Shown here in pieces: positions 19,854 through 30,877 of a stretch of DNA of 32,129 nucleotides. The notes under the pieces are model-generated. The model was given only the letters and a program-made list of their open reading frames with translations. It made no database searches and had not been told where the DNA came from. A program made the position numbers and the translations under genes. Origin of the DNA: Welwitschia mirabilis (Eukaryota; Gnetophyta; Gnetopsida; Welwitschiales); contig JBOZIK010000001.1 of NCBI GenBank assembly GCA_051453625.1, forward strand, positions 253,854,197-253,886,325, written 5' to 3'. How positions within the stretch are numbered: the stretch's first letter is position 1; every line of letters starts with the position of its first letter.

Positions 19854-20196
19854 TGATAAAATGTAAAAAATCATTTATTTTAAGTTATTAAGAGTAAGAC
19901 ATTTTGCATCTATCACTAAAATTCTCAAGTTTATATCCAGATGATGGAGCATGATCTAGAAGAACAAAGGAGAATTCCTTAGAAAGCCAATGGTGCTAGT
20001 CATGTTGAAAATCAAAAACACATCTTTATATTTCAAGACTAATGGTAAATTTCAGGATTTTTTGAGGTAGTTAATAAACTAATATAAATTTTCTAAAAAT
20101 TATGTGAATCTATAAAACTCTAACTTATCCATAATTTTTGAGTTATAAAAAGATAATTAGATATCATCTTAAGGCATATTTTAACATATAAAATCT
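19854..20196 (+). repeat. 3' LTR of plus-strand Athila-like element
   Basis: It aligns with the 5' LTR (14385 onward) from TGATAAAATG through the TATA box near 20141. Similarity to the 5' LTR becomes weak after about 20195, where the opposite-strand LTR appears to begin. The true end could be up to 70 bases further right, because GCTCTA(A)TTCC is loosely shared with 15450. Confidence 0.65.
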
Positions 20197-21491
20197 TGTT
20201 ATGACATGATATTATATGCTCTAATTCCTTTTTACTTGATCAATTCTTCGATGTCTACTACACACATTCACATACTAGTATAAGGTGTTACTCTAAATAT
20301 CATAAATTAGTGAAGAATTAAATATAATATTTAGAATATTAGTTCATGCAATTAAGAGAGAGAAATAATGATATTTTTTCTTGATATTTCCACTTTTATA
20401 AATGAAATGGAAATGATAATGCAATAGATGAATGAATGTAATAAGTGGAATAGAATGCATTGCAAATGAAATGAATGTAAGATGAGATGAATGCAATTCT
20501 AAATACAAATTCTAACTAATTAACCAATCTAGTATTACCTAGATTAACTTTTATAATTTATGTTAGCTATAAATGAACTAGCACTTTATTGTAATTAATA
20601 TAAACTATAAGGAAGATAAGAATAAATGATTGAGAGAATAATAATTTAACTAAGATTTATTCATTAATTAAATTAAGTACATGAATTTATAAGTATTAAA
20701 TTCTCAATAGATAAATCTTAGCCCAATACCAAGGTAGTTCTTCTCCTAATATGGATGGGTCTTCTTGCTCCAAAATCTTTTAGAGGCATCAAGATATTCC
20801 TAAATATGGCTTAAGGCATCTATTTATAGATTTGAATTAGCAATTAGTTAGACTAAAGGGTGTTATATGGAAGGGTGAAATCAAAAGTTAATCTTTACAA
20901 ATTATTAGTTAAGTTTTGATAAATAAGTAGCAATCATTCAATTGTGTCCTATAAATGATAAGAATAAATGGTAGGCCTAACTATCTATTAATGATCCCAA
21001 AAATAACTATTGTCTACTCATATCATTTAGAAAATCATGATGGATAATGGTTCCAAATTGAAATTATTTTTTGTTTTAAATATTTGATAATTATCTTCTA
21101 GTTTCATAAATATGATAGGATGGATGACACCATTCTCAAGCTTTCATCCTTCTGGTGACCAGCCTAAGGTCTGATATTAGGTTCTAGTACTTCTTTAGGC
21201 TAAAATCAAACTTTTAATAACATGTTGATTTATCTTGATTCTATGGATAGTATTGCAACATAGGATGACTCTTGATTTTGATAATGGAAAATAGGTTTAT
21301 TGACTCATCATACTCTATATGATAGGGTAAAAGTGGATTACTCATTAAAAACATCTAAAAGAAATTAATTTTGCTAGAAGTTGATGGATTTGATAATTGT
21401 CATGAGTCATCTTTTTCCTTGAGAATTTATATAATTACCTAAAAAAGCTCTTTAAAAAATTATCAAATAAGGCCCATTTCTCCTCACAACA
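20197..21491 (-). repeat. 3' LTR of minus-strand Athila-like element
   Basis: On the plus strand it runs from TGTTATGACATG (20197) to CTCACAACA (21491), giving TGTT...AACA ends and about 1.3 kb, close to the 1.25-kb LTR at 7611-8855. The R/U5 half matches that LTR (ACATACTAGTATA, CCAAGGTA). The minus-strand TATA box CTATAAATAGATGCC lies near 20820. The outer side is followed by a polypurine tract, which makes this the 3' LTR of the element whose pol lies at 25.4-28.9 kb. Borders are inferred. Confidence 0.55.
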
Positions 21492-21509
21492 TAGCCCTCA
21501 ACTTAGCTT
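21492..21509 (-). other. Possible polypurine tract
   Basis: The minus strand reads AGCTAAGTTGAGGGCTA immediately before the proposed LTR start TGTTGTGAGG. It resembles the CTTAAGTTTGGGGGA tract that ends the internal region of many plant gypsy elements. Confidence 0.5.
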
Positions 21510-24500
21510 TTATTAATCCCTTGACAAAATAAGAAAATAACCTAAATTATGATCCATAATAGTAATAATGGTTAATTATAACTAGATAAAGTAAATTTTA
21601 GGAGTCTTACCAATAGGATAAAAGCCAAACCCCTTAGAATACATCATTGTCTTATGATAATTAAACTAAATCAACTATTGTTTCTTTGTGCTGTTTGGAT
21701 AGCCTAAGTAAATGATAGGAGAAAAATAAAAGTTAGGAATAATATTACTTCTCTTGTTTTATCTGGGATAAATTATAACTCATATAATTTGTTATCTTTT
21801 TGTAAAATTACTTAAAACATGTGTTGCCATGAAAAGACTAAGTGGTTATGATTCCCTTATGTTAGCCCTTTATGCATACATTTTCTAAATTGACAAGGTA
21901 AAAATAAAAGGTTACATAGATGAAACCATCAAGAACCATTAAAAAAATAGTAATGACGCAAAAATCCTAACATATATATCATGAAAATAAGTTTATAAAT
22001 ATAATAAATTAAGAATCCTTATTCTATACATGAAAATTCATCACATCAATCTCTGTAAGGGACCAAGGAAAACTCAATCTTAAAAAATAAAGAAGGAAGA
22101 GGAGAAGAAGCAAGATTCCCTTTTTCATTATGGAATTGAATACTCAGACATGAACAAATAGCCTTCATTGTCATCTCTCCATAGACTCTTACATCTTAGA
22201 GAGGTTAATGGTGATATTTTGATTAATCCTCATAACTATACTCTCCATTACTATCATACTCTACTTAATGCTTATCACTCTTTAGCTAAGCTAGTTATGC
22301 CTCTAATCAATGTTCTCTCTTAGCTCTTATATAGCACCTATGACTATAGCTTAGATTTGCTCTAAAGTAATACCTCATATAATGGTTTGAAAAATTTTCT
22401 TCACCTTCCTATGAATCTACATATTCATGTTCTAGATGTATCAATTTGTAATCTATAAATAAATGAGTACCAACTCATCTATGGGCTCTAGAATCCTAAA
22501 TCAATGGAAGAGAATTAAGTGAGTGCATGGAAATGTAAGAGTCTAAATATATCTCATATGAATCATAAATCTTAGTCTCATTTATATGAAGAAAGTTTAA
22601 GTCCATTTGCTAATGAGATGTATCTTGGAAGTATGATAAAGTCATGACCACTGACTATTATTATAATATAGTCCACTATCTTCTCAAATGCATTTAGAGA
22701 ATCCTTTATATGCATAGCCCCATAAAAGTCAAAGATCTTCTAATGTAGTAATATCTATAGGCATCTAAAATTCATTTAAGTTAAAGATCCATTAACCTTT
22801 AATCTACATTTGGGTCAATCCTCCTTATGAAGTTTTTTAAGTTTTACTCAAGTTTATTGACTCTGACTTGTTAAGGTAATCAACAAGACAAGAAGGCATA
22901 GCTCCTTGGATTACTAATGCTACTATAGCTTATGTTTCAACTTGTGAATAAGTTTCAACCTTAAACTTGACCTATTTATTATATGATTTGGAGTGTGGCT
23001 TGCTAAAAATAATCATAAATGCATGTCATGAGAAAAATACATGCATCAACTTTGTAATAATACATTCAAATGAAAAATACAAAAACATTACATGAAAATT
23101 ACTCCTACTCCCCATGAAGGAATAAATTTATCTTGAATTGCATAAATCTAAGAAGAAAAAGAAGAAAATTATGAAATTTTATAAAATTGACATTTTAATA
23201 AGCCTTCATAAATGATAATTTTAGAGGCTAAGTTAAAAATCTAAAATGGTAGGATCATAGAGCTTAGCATGTTGATTATTTTACCTATAAACATGTCTAT
23301 TTGTCCCTAAATGATGGAAGCACAATTTGAATTTAAAGAGAGAAATATAATTCTATCTCATGAATAGCAATAATACTCATAAAATAATTAGTACAATTTA
23401 AATTTATTTGGAGTAAGATGATAAGCATGAAAAATTAAACCTACTATGAAAGTGACACTTAAACACACTGAAAAATGGGAAAACTAAGTGAAAATAAGTA
23501 ATAAAAGTGAAATTTGCTTCATTTTCCCAAAAATGATCAAAACCAATACTTTAAAGGCAAGATCTAGTAAGAAAATATTATCTGGGCATAGGTGAATGCT
23601 AAAACAAAGCTTGTGAACAATAAAAAAGAATTAGAAGAAATGAAGAAAGATGGTGGAGAAATGGGGCATGTTAGGCTATGATTTCTAATATCTGATTAGG
23701 TCATCTAGAATATATCTAGAGACAACTGATAGTAGAAGAGGATTGTATTCCTCTTCTATCATCTAGAAGACATGGGTAAATAATAGGCCTCTAAAGCAAA
23801 AAATCAAATAAGTTTTAAAAGATACAAACAAAGTAATATAAACAAAGTTAAAAGGAGTTTAAGATAATAGAAAACTATAAAATTGGATATTAATATGAGG
23901 TTATAGTTAATCAAATCTTTCAAAGGCTATCATCTTCGTATGTCACCTACATGATACATGGGAACACCCCTAATAGAGTAAGAAGTCTAAGAGGAGAGGT
24001 TTAGAAAATAATCTAGATTAGTTATTAAGGATAATGATCCTTCAGAGAATACTCCAATACAATAATAAGATTTAAAATTGACAATCAAAAGTGAGTCAAC
24101 TATGAGTATAACAAACACATTGTAACAATAATAAGAATAGCTCAAAAATCAAGCTAAGAAGGGATTAAGAATCATGTCTACTTCACTGTCTGTAAGTGTG
24201 AAATGTAAGAGAAAAGTATGAATTAAAAAAAAAAGTCTTTACCTATGTGAAATAATATAAATTATTAAGGAAAAGGTCAACATAATAATCAAGTATACAT
24301 AGAATTTCATAAGGAGACTAGAAAATGACAAATTCCTGATCAAGTGTATATGAAAAAGTAAGAAATATAACTTTGAGAAGATTAATTACAATGATGAAAA
24401 TAAAAAATGATAATGAACAACATGGAACATATAGAATATTAAATATATTTTCCTAAATACTAATCTAGCAACATTCCTTTTGTAAAATTTATATATCTAC

Positions 24501-25430
24501 TTGATTTAGAAATGGATGATCTAATGTAAAACATCATAGAGTAACACTTAATAAGTAGTGAATATGATAAAATATAATGATTATTTTTCAAGGTATAGAT
24601 GTAATATTTAGGTTATAGTTTAATCCATATTTAGTTGTAATAATCATGAAAATTTGATAATGCATCATCTAATGATCAATGTATTCTAAAATACTCATAA
24701 AATCTGTACTTTAGAGTAATGAAAAATCAAATCAATAGGATGTTAAATTAAAAAACATCATTCATTATGATGAGGGGAATATAACTACTACCAAGAGAGT
24801 AAGGACCCATAAGCCAACACTAGATCATAACTAACTAACCTTTTGCTAAAATTCTCATAGTTGCCATATTGCACTCTTAGAGGTCCCTCATGGGAAAATT
24901 TACCCTGCTTGACTTGCAATAATACCTTATGGTATAAAATGCATGATGATTAATTTTATTTTATTTTTACTTTCTTTTATACTTTTCAAATTTTTATTTT
25001 TAAATTAGCTTAGATTTCCATTTTCAAAAGCATTGATTAATAATTAAAATAATAAATAACAAAGTACATGACTGAAATAAGTAATCGATTTGAAATAATT
25101 TATACTTAAATAAGATAATCATTGATATGGAACTTATAGATATGAAAGTGCACTAAGATTAGTTGAAACCAATCTTACCACCTTGGATACCCATAAAAAA
25201 AATATTACTAGTCATGATAATACATATAAAATTCAAACATGAATCAAGTTAATGATGATCAAGTAGTATCCTAATTCAAATTAAGAAATAAAATTATGAA
25301 AGAATTTAGCAAATGTAAGAAGGGATATTTTCCTCTTTACTAAGAGGATCGTCTAAGATAATTTCTTCTATCATGTTTATGACATGGGCACAATCATCAA
25401 GGGATATGTAAAACTTGAGTATTTATCTAT
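21510..25430 (-). other. Long post-pol region, no recognised gene
   Basis: About 3.9 kb between the integrase end and the 3' LTR, without an ORF over 60 codons on either strand. Athila elements often carry a long region here with an envelope-like ORF, and the position fits. I could not recognise any conserved block, signal peptide or membrane segment, so the assignment rests on location only. It includes an inverted repeat at 23726-23765. Insertions of other elements inside it cannot be excluded. Confidence 0.4.
23726..23765. repeat. Imperfect inverted repeat
   Basis: GATAGTAGAAGAGGA and TCCTCTTCTATCATC are near-perfect complements separated by about six bases (TTGTAT). CTAGA also lies outside both arms. 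Confidence 0.7.
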
Positions 25431-25439
25431 TAACTTTTT

Positions 25440-26520
25440 GAATTTCATTGGTTTACATGTTAGAAATCTTAACAGAGCCATTGGAATTTACTTCTTTTAA
25501 GGTTAAGTTATTATGTAATAAATGTACTCTAGTATTACACAATAACACAAATTAGCCATGCATAAAGGATTGATGGTTTATATTCCTATCATGTTAAAAT
25601 TTGACTTAGGCTTTATGGATGAGTTAACAATGAATAACTCTAATTATTTTCTTATCTGAATGTTACAATTGTATTAGTCTATAATGAATGTTGTCATTAG
25701 TGTTTAATACATCAAGCTGATGGTAGTATGAAAAGATTTATAACAAACATCAACTAAAAGAATACAAGTTTTACTATATACAAGTTCATAAAATGAAAAA
25801 CCAAGTGAATTATGCTAAGCATATCAATAAGCCTAAAGAACATCATTAAGTTTAAGAAACTAAGATTTTGTATTTCTAGAGTGAGCTTTTTGAGCATTTT
25901 GTTGATTTCCTTATTAGAATTTTTAGCTTAATCATTTATTTGAGGATGATAGGCATTTACAATTCTATGTTCAATTCCAATGGAAAGAAGAAGTTTCCTA
26001 AGAATCATGTTTATGAAATGAATACCTTAGTCACTAATCAAGATTATACGAAATGAATATCTTAGTTGCTAATTAAGATTTTAGAAAAGCAAAAACTATG
26101 AAATATATTAGACTTAATAAAATAACATACAATTTTTACATTATTTGTATGCATAGAAATTTCTTTAACCCATTTAGTGACATAATCAATAACTAACAAG
26201 ACATAATTTTTGTTGTAAGATGGTTGAAATGGACCTATGCAGTCTATACCCTGACAATCAAGAGGTTTACATTCAAGAATGGGTCCTAAGGGCATATCTT
26301 GAGTTTTTGTTAGATTTCTAAAATGTTGGCATGAAAGACATCTTCTACCATGATAAAAAGAGTTTTTAAGAAGAGAACATTAATAGAATTTAGTATGTAA
26401 AAATTTTAGGGGAGTTTTTTGGCCACTAAAATAATCATCATGCATATCATCATAACAAAAATAAAGAATATCATTTTGTTCCCACTCTGGCATACTCTTA
26501 CATGTGATTTTACCTTAAAT
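25440..26520 (-). pseudogene. Ty3/gypsy integrase (minus-strand element), relic
   Basis: Integrase inserts the DNA copy into the genome. On the minus strand: the end of the HHCC finger, CYDDMHDDYFSGQKT then CLSCQHF, where both His are Tyr; MPLGPILECKPLDCQGID then GPF, holding the first catalytic Asp (GID, 26227-26250); YVLLVIDYVTKWV; KSNIFHSF; ISN or ISD, the second catalytic Asp, within a tandem duplication; IEHRIVNAYHPQ (YHPQ at 25940-25951), where the catalytic Glu of QAE has become Lys. The C-terminal part has LGFSFYELVYSKTC (pattern LGMSPYRLVYGK), FVLLCNTRVHLL and NGSVKI. Stops and frame changes show it is dead. Confidence 0.88.
26015..26084. repeat. 35-bp tandem duplication inside the integrase
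   Basis: Units 26015-26049 and 26050-26084 both begin GAAATGAATA and contain CTTAGT and CTAAT. The duplicated segment codes on the minus strand for the second catalytic Asp motif: ISD in the unit at 26030-26038, ISN in the unit at 26065-26073. Confidence 0.85.
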
Positions 26521-27200
26521 ATTTAGTAGAGGAATGAATCTATCCATTCATAAGCTCCTATCCTATGGAGGTAATCTTTTCTTTGGTTAGAAGTCCAATG
26601 TTAAGAAGCTTTGAAGGTTAATAAGGTAATTCAAGATATTAGCATACTATGGAGTAAGATGACAAGAAGAAATGGAATAAACATTGTGAATGTCAAACAG
26701 TTGTTTATCTGAAAAGAAATCCTTACTTAGAAATTTAGGAGAGAAATGTAAAGTATTCCTTTCTTGATGGATTCTAAAAAGATGGTTAGCAATACAATTA
26801 TGTTTACCTTCTTGATCTAAAATGGTTAAGTTAAATTCTTGTAGTAAAAGTATCTATCTTATAAGTCTAATATTTAAATTCTTTTTCTTTCATAAGGTAA
26901 TAAATAATGGCATGATTAGTGTAGACATTGGTATAGAATTCAAGAAAGTAATGTTTAACTTTATCAACATAAAAGATAATAGCTAGCATTTCTTTTTTGA
27001 TAGTGATGTAGTTTAATTAGGCATCTAAAATGGTTTTACTAAGGTAAGTAATAAATTCATATCCTTTCCATGTTTTTCACCTAAAACTCCATCTATAATA
27101 ATGTTGCTAGCATCACACATGAGCTTAAAGTCTTTATTCCAATTAGGTCCTTCTATTATCAGTTCTAAGGTGACCTCATAATTGATATTTTTAAAATAAA
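26521..27200 (-). pseudogene. RNase H and RNase H-integrase spacer (minus-strand element)
   Basis: The minus strand reads ITIKKEMLAIIFYVDKVKHY, FLEFYTNVYTNHAIIYYLM, then RLIR and LLLQEFNLTILDQEGKHN, CIANHLFRIH. They match gypsy RNase H (TTTEKEMLAVVFA, TDHAAIRYL, LLLQEFDLEI, ADHLSR). The TDH catalytic motif is now TNH, one G-to-A change. The spacer carries FFSDKQLFDI and YANILNYLIN, as in the family, and leads to MPEWEQNDIL at the integrase N side. Confidence 0.85.
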
Positions 27201-27249
27201 GTTGATAAGACTTATCTTAATCAAATTTAGCATCTTTTTCAAGAAGAAA

Positions 27250-28010
27250 GTAGAGGGGTTTACAAATCTTAGCATAATCTTTAATAGATCATGTATAGAA
27301 ACTAGCATAACTAAGAAAAGACCTAATGTGTTTAATACTAGTTGGAAGGAAAAAATTTCTAGTAATGTCTATTTTAGAAAGATTCATTTTAATGTTATCA
27401 TAAGAAATATGATAACCTAAGATAATCCCATCTCTTATAAGGAATTGATGTTTTTCCCAACTAAAATGTAGATCACTTTTTATGAAATTGTGAAGGAATT
27501 TTTTCAAAATTTTAAAGATTTATTTAAAGGAATCTTCATAGATTGAAAATTAATCCATAAAAATTTCAATAGACTCTTATCATATTATAAAATATACCCA
27601 TCATGGCTTTTTGAAAGGTTGCATGTGTATTAAAAAAAATCAAAGGACATTTTCTGAAATTTAAAAGTACCAAAAGAGGAAGTAAATGTTGGTTTAGATT
27701 GATTTTCATTGGCTATGCCCACTTTATAATATCTACTACATCCATCAATAAAAGAATTGTATGCATAATATTGGATCCTATCAGAAACTTAATCAAGATA
27801 AAATAAAGAACTATGATCTTTGGTTTTGAAATCATTAAGTTTTTGAAAGTTAATAGAAACTTATTACTTTCCACCTTTTTAAACTACTATGGTAAAGAGG
27901 TTAATCCATTCATTATCAAAAATGGCATAAATGATATTAGCATCTATAAGTTTAATGATATATTCTTTAAGTACTTGCGTAAGAGCTAGATTGAGGTATT
28001 TTTTAAGTTG
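27250..28010 (-). pseudogene. Ty3/gypsy reverse transcriptase (minus-strand element), relic
   Basis: In order on the minus strand: MLNLLDNLKNTSI near 28020, IPSF-like remnants MPFLIMNGLTSL, LLLMDVVDIIKWA, THATFQKAMMGIF (pattern NAPATFQR), a catalytic box reading IFMD-stop-FSIYEDSF (about 27545-27570), then FLHNFIKSDLHFSWEKHQFL, RDGIILGYHIS and KHIRSFLSYASFY. The second catalytic Asp is replaced by a stop. It is continuous with the RNase H and integrase downstream on the same strand. Confidence 0.85.
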
Positions 28011-28019
28011 TCTAACAAG

Positions 28020-28882
28020 TTTAGCATTTTATTCCAAATAGATTTTGATGTTAAATGATGAAAGAAGGAATAGCTAAAAGATATTTTGTGGATTTAAGTA
28101 AAAGAATGCATTTTAGAAGTAAGAAGTCCAATTAAAGATTTTGATTGAAAGGGATAGAGATAAGAATTAATTATTAATGCCTTTTTAGGATCATCATGTA
28201 AGATGATATATTTTATCCCATTATGTAATTATTTTAATTAAAATTCAAAAAAATCTCTCATTGAACTAAGACAACCATGTTGATGAAGAAATTTTTTAAT
28301 AGATCTAACATGGTAAAAGTCATAATCTAGAAAGGGCCTAAATTCCTTATTAATTTCTTCATCTAAGTAGTTGTGTAAAAGTTCATTGTTAATGTTGCAA
28401 GGGTTGGAGAAATTTAAAATTTCTAAGATGTTTAAACATTTCTCTTTATTATAACTAATGTGGGACTAGGCAAGGAACTGAACCTTTCTTATAAAGGATG
28501 ATGTGGGATAAACATGTAAGAAATACCTCGTTCTTTAGTTCCTAAATCATCTTTCATGTATGTTTTTGCTACATCAAAGATTCTAATGATATATTTTTTA
28601 TTTTCTACATAGAACTCTGTCATGATAGTTTATGTCTTAATAATGTAATGGGCTATGGCATAAACAGCTCTACCAAGAAGAAAAGGATTTCCTCCATTAT
28701 GATCAACCTCAATGATGACTATGTATATAAGATAAAAGGGTTTTTCTATTTGAAAGACCAAATATTTAATAATACCAATAGGTCATATAATAGAAGAATC
28801 AATCAATTCCAATGGAATTTAGGTAGTTTTTATTCTCTTTTCTAATCGAAAACTCTTATAAATGTGAAGTGGCATGATGTTG
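28020..28882 (-). pseudogene. Truncated protease and linker (minus-strand element)
   Basis: The minus strand begins abruptly at NIMPLHIYKSFRLEKRIKTT, the residues that normally follow the active-site D-x-G-A-S-V; the catalytic part itself is missing. LELIDSSII, EVDHNGGNPFLLGRAVYAIA and KKYIIRIFDVAKTYMKDD follow, matching the rest of the protease. The linker to RT is poorly preserved. The break coincides with the LTR-like TGTAACACCCC at 28883, so gag, primer site and 5' LTR are absent or lie beyond the window. Confidence 0.78.
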
Positions 28883-28974
28883 TGTAACACCCCAAATCTT
28901 AATGCAATGATTAGATCTATAATCTTTTGAAATTTTTTATTTGATTCTGTTTGTATATCATTATATTATAAATC
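28883..28974 (+). repeat. Possible LTR start (TGTAACACCCC)
   Basis: TGTAACACCCCAAATCTTAA begins exactly where protease similarity stops. TGTAACACCC is a common first sequence of plant LTRs. No matching second LTR, primer site or coding region could be found because the AT repeats and the 830-N gap follow. Confidence 0.4.
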
Positions 28975-29876
28975 CATAATGTTAAATAATATATCAATAT
29001 ATATTAAATAATATATATCAATATGTAAATAATATNNNNNNNNNNNNNNNNNNNNNNNNNNNNNNNNNNNNNNNNNNNNNNNNNNNNNNNNNNNNNNNNN
29101 NNNNNNNNNNNNNNNNNNNNNNNNNNNNNNNNNNNNNNNNNNNNNNNNNNNNNNNNNNNNNNNNNNNNNNNNNNNNNNNNNNNNNNNNNNNNNNNNNNNN
29201 NNNNNNNNNNNNNNNNNNNNNNNNNNNNNNNNNNNNNNNNNNNNNNNNNNNNNNNNNNNNNNNNNNNNNNNNNNNNNNNNNNNNNNNNNNNNNNNNNNNN
29301 NNNNNNNNNNNNNNNNNNNNNNNNNNNNNNNNNNNNNNNNNNNNNNNNNNNNNNNNNNNNNNNNNNNNNNNNNNNNNNNNNNNNNNNNNNNNNNNNNNNN
29401 NNNNNNNNNNNNNNNNNNNNNNNNNNNNNNNNNNNNNNNNNNNNNNNNNNNNNNNNNNNNNNNNNNNNNNNNNNNNNNNNNNNNNNNNNNNNNNNNNNNN
29501 NNNNNNNNNNNNNNNNNNNNNNNNNNNNNNNNNNNNNNNNNNNNNNNNNNNNNNNNNNNNNNNNNNNNNNNNNNNNNNNNNNNNNNNNNNNNNNNNNNNN
29601 NNNNNNNNNNNNNNNNNNNNNNNNNNNNNNNNNNNNNNNNNNNNNNNNNNNNNNNNNNNNNNNNNNNNNNNNNNNNNNNNNNNNNNNNNNNNNNNNNNNN
29701 NNNNNNNNNNNNNNNNNNNNNNNNNNNNNNNNNNNNNNNNNNNNNNNNNNNNNNNNNNNNNNNNNNNNNNNNNNNNNNNNNNNNNNNNNNNNNNNNNNNN
29801 NNNNNNNNNNNNNNNNNNNNNNNNNNNNNNNNNNNNNNNNNNNNNNNNNNNNNNNNNNNNNNNNNATCAATATTTA

Positions 29877-29924
<48 letters not shown>

Positions 29925-30005
29925 GTGTGTGTAAATATTAAATAATATATATTTAATATATTAAATAATATATTGATATGTAAATATATTAATATATATG
30001 TAATA
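28975..30005. repeat. AT-rich tandem repeats with 830-N gap
   Basis: Both sides of the gap (N at 29036-29865) carry loose repeats of TTAAATAATATATATCAATATGT type. On the right side an (AT)n tract of about 40 bases (29879-29920) passes into ACACGTGTGTG. The gap most likely spans more of the same low-complexity array, which explains why assembly failed. Confidence 0.85.
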
Positions 30006-30422
30006 CTAAATATAATTATGTAAGGAGGTTTAGTGGGTAAGGATATTAACGGAAGGAAAAAAAAGGGAAAGAAATAATAATAAATCTGAGTGGCAGGTGC
30101 GGTTTTGCAGAGCTTTTAGGGTGGCCGTTATGCATTGCAGAGGGGGAGGACATAGTAGCAGAGTAGTTATCAGGAATTAATGAAAGGAAAAGCAGTCAAA
30201 ATAAAAATAAACTACCTTCAGGTCATCCATTTTCTGCAATTTTGCGAAAGCTCTACCAAAAACTCCCCTCCTCTCTGTTATTCTTCACAGATAGTTGGTA
30301 TCCATTAATTGATATTGTATCACTTACAACACAAAAGGGATGGTGCACAGGGGCATGAGAAATGTGCAGAAACAGGGACACCAAAGGGAAAGGAATCCTT
30401 TTTTTTTCCTAGAGGGATTTGC

Positions 30423-30695
30423 TTATAGGTATTTTTGCTCTACGTATTCGAAAGCAGGGCAACTGCCATGCTGGTGCCTTGATTCATAATAATTCTTCCT
30501 TTGCAAAGGATGAAGACACCTTTTCATTAATTCATAAAAAGAATGCACGCATTTCATGAGTTCTAAAAAGTGTTCCTCAAATAAAAGTTCTTGAAGGACA
30601 CTGAACGATGCCATGAAGATGCAGAACTCTGTTTCATATTTGAACTGCAAGGCTCTGAAATTGCAACTCAGAATTTTTCTTTTAACTTTGGCCAT
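30423..30695 (-). CDS. Unrecognised 90-codon ORF in the GC-rich island
   Basis: Met-initiated, no homology recognised. The sequence is rich in Leu, Phe, Cys and Glu in its middle (for instance SVLQELLFEEHFLELMKCV) and looks helical and globular, without a signal peptide or repeat. It overlaps, in another frame, the end of the 69-codon ORF at 30668-30877 on the same strand. The pair might be one exon broken by a frameshift, two exons, or chance ORFs. I would not treat it as a gene without transcript evidence. Confidence 0.2.
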   Translation of the reverse strand: MAKVKRKILSCNFRALQFKYETEFCIFMASFSVLQELLFEEHFLELMKCVHSFYELMKRCLHPLQRKNYYESRHQHGSCPAFEYVEQKYL

Positions 30696-30877
30696 GTGCC
30701 ATTCATATCTTCCTTTGTTTTCTTAGCAATAGCTTTGACGGAGTTTTCGAGTTTCGTTAGTGTTTGGAAATGGCCGTAGAACATGAGTGCTGTAAGACAA
30801 AGTTTTAATTGTGCAGTACTGCATTCATTTTTCCATGGAGTAGCAGTAGGAAATGGAGATGCATGTGAAAGCTTCAA
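30668..30877 (-). CDS. Unrecognised 69-codon ORF in the GC-rich island
   Basis: Met-initiated, no homology recognised. It reads KLCLTALMFYGHFQTLTKLE, then SVKAIAKKTKEDMNGTWPKL: a hydrophobic start and a basic, probably helical end. It overlaps the ORF at 30423-30695 by 28 bases in another frame. A plus-strand ORF (30591-30779) covers part of both, so at most one strand can be coding. Confidence 0.2.
   Translation of the reverse strand: MKLSHASPFPTATPWKNECSTAQLKLCLTALMFYGHFQTLTKLENSVKAIAKKTKEDMNGTWPKLKEKF

Noticed and set aside
20170-20197. Decayed tRNA-Asp primer site next to the LTR at 20197
   Set aside because: AACATATAAAATC resembles AACACCAAAA only loosely, and the polypurine tract on the other side shows this to be a 3' LTR.
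29004-29870. Apparent 288-codon minus-strand ORF
   Set aside because: It consists almost entirely of N bases within an AT repeat array.
29922-29927. CACGTG G-box
   Set aside because: It arises inside an AT/GT simple repeat and has no gene downstream to support a regulatory role.
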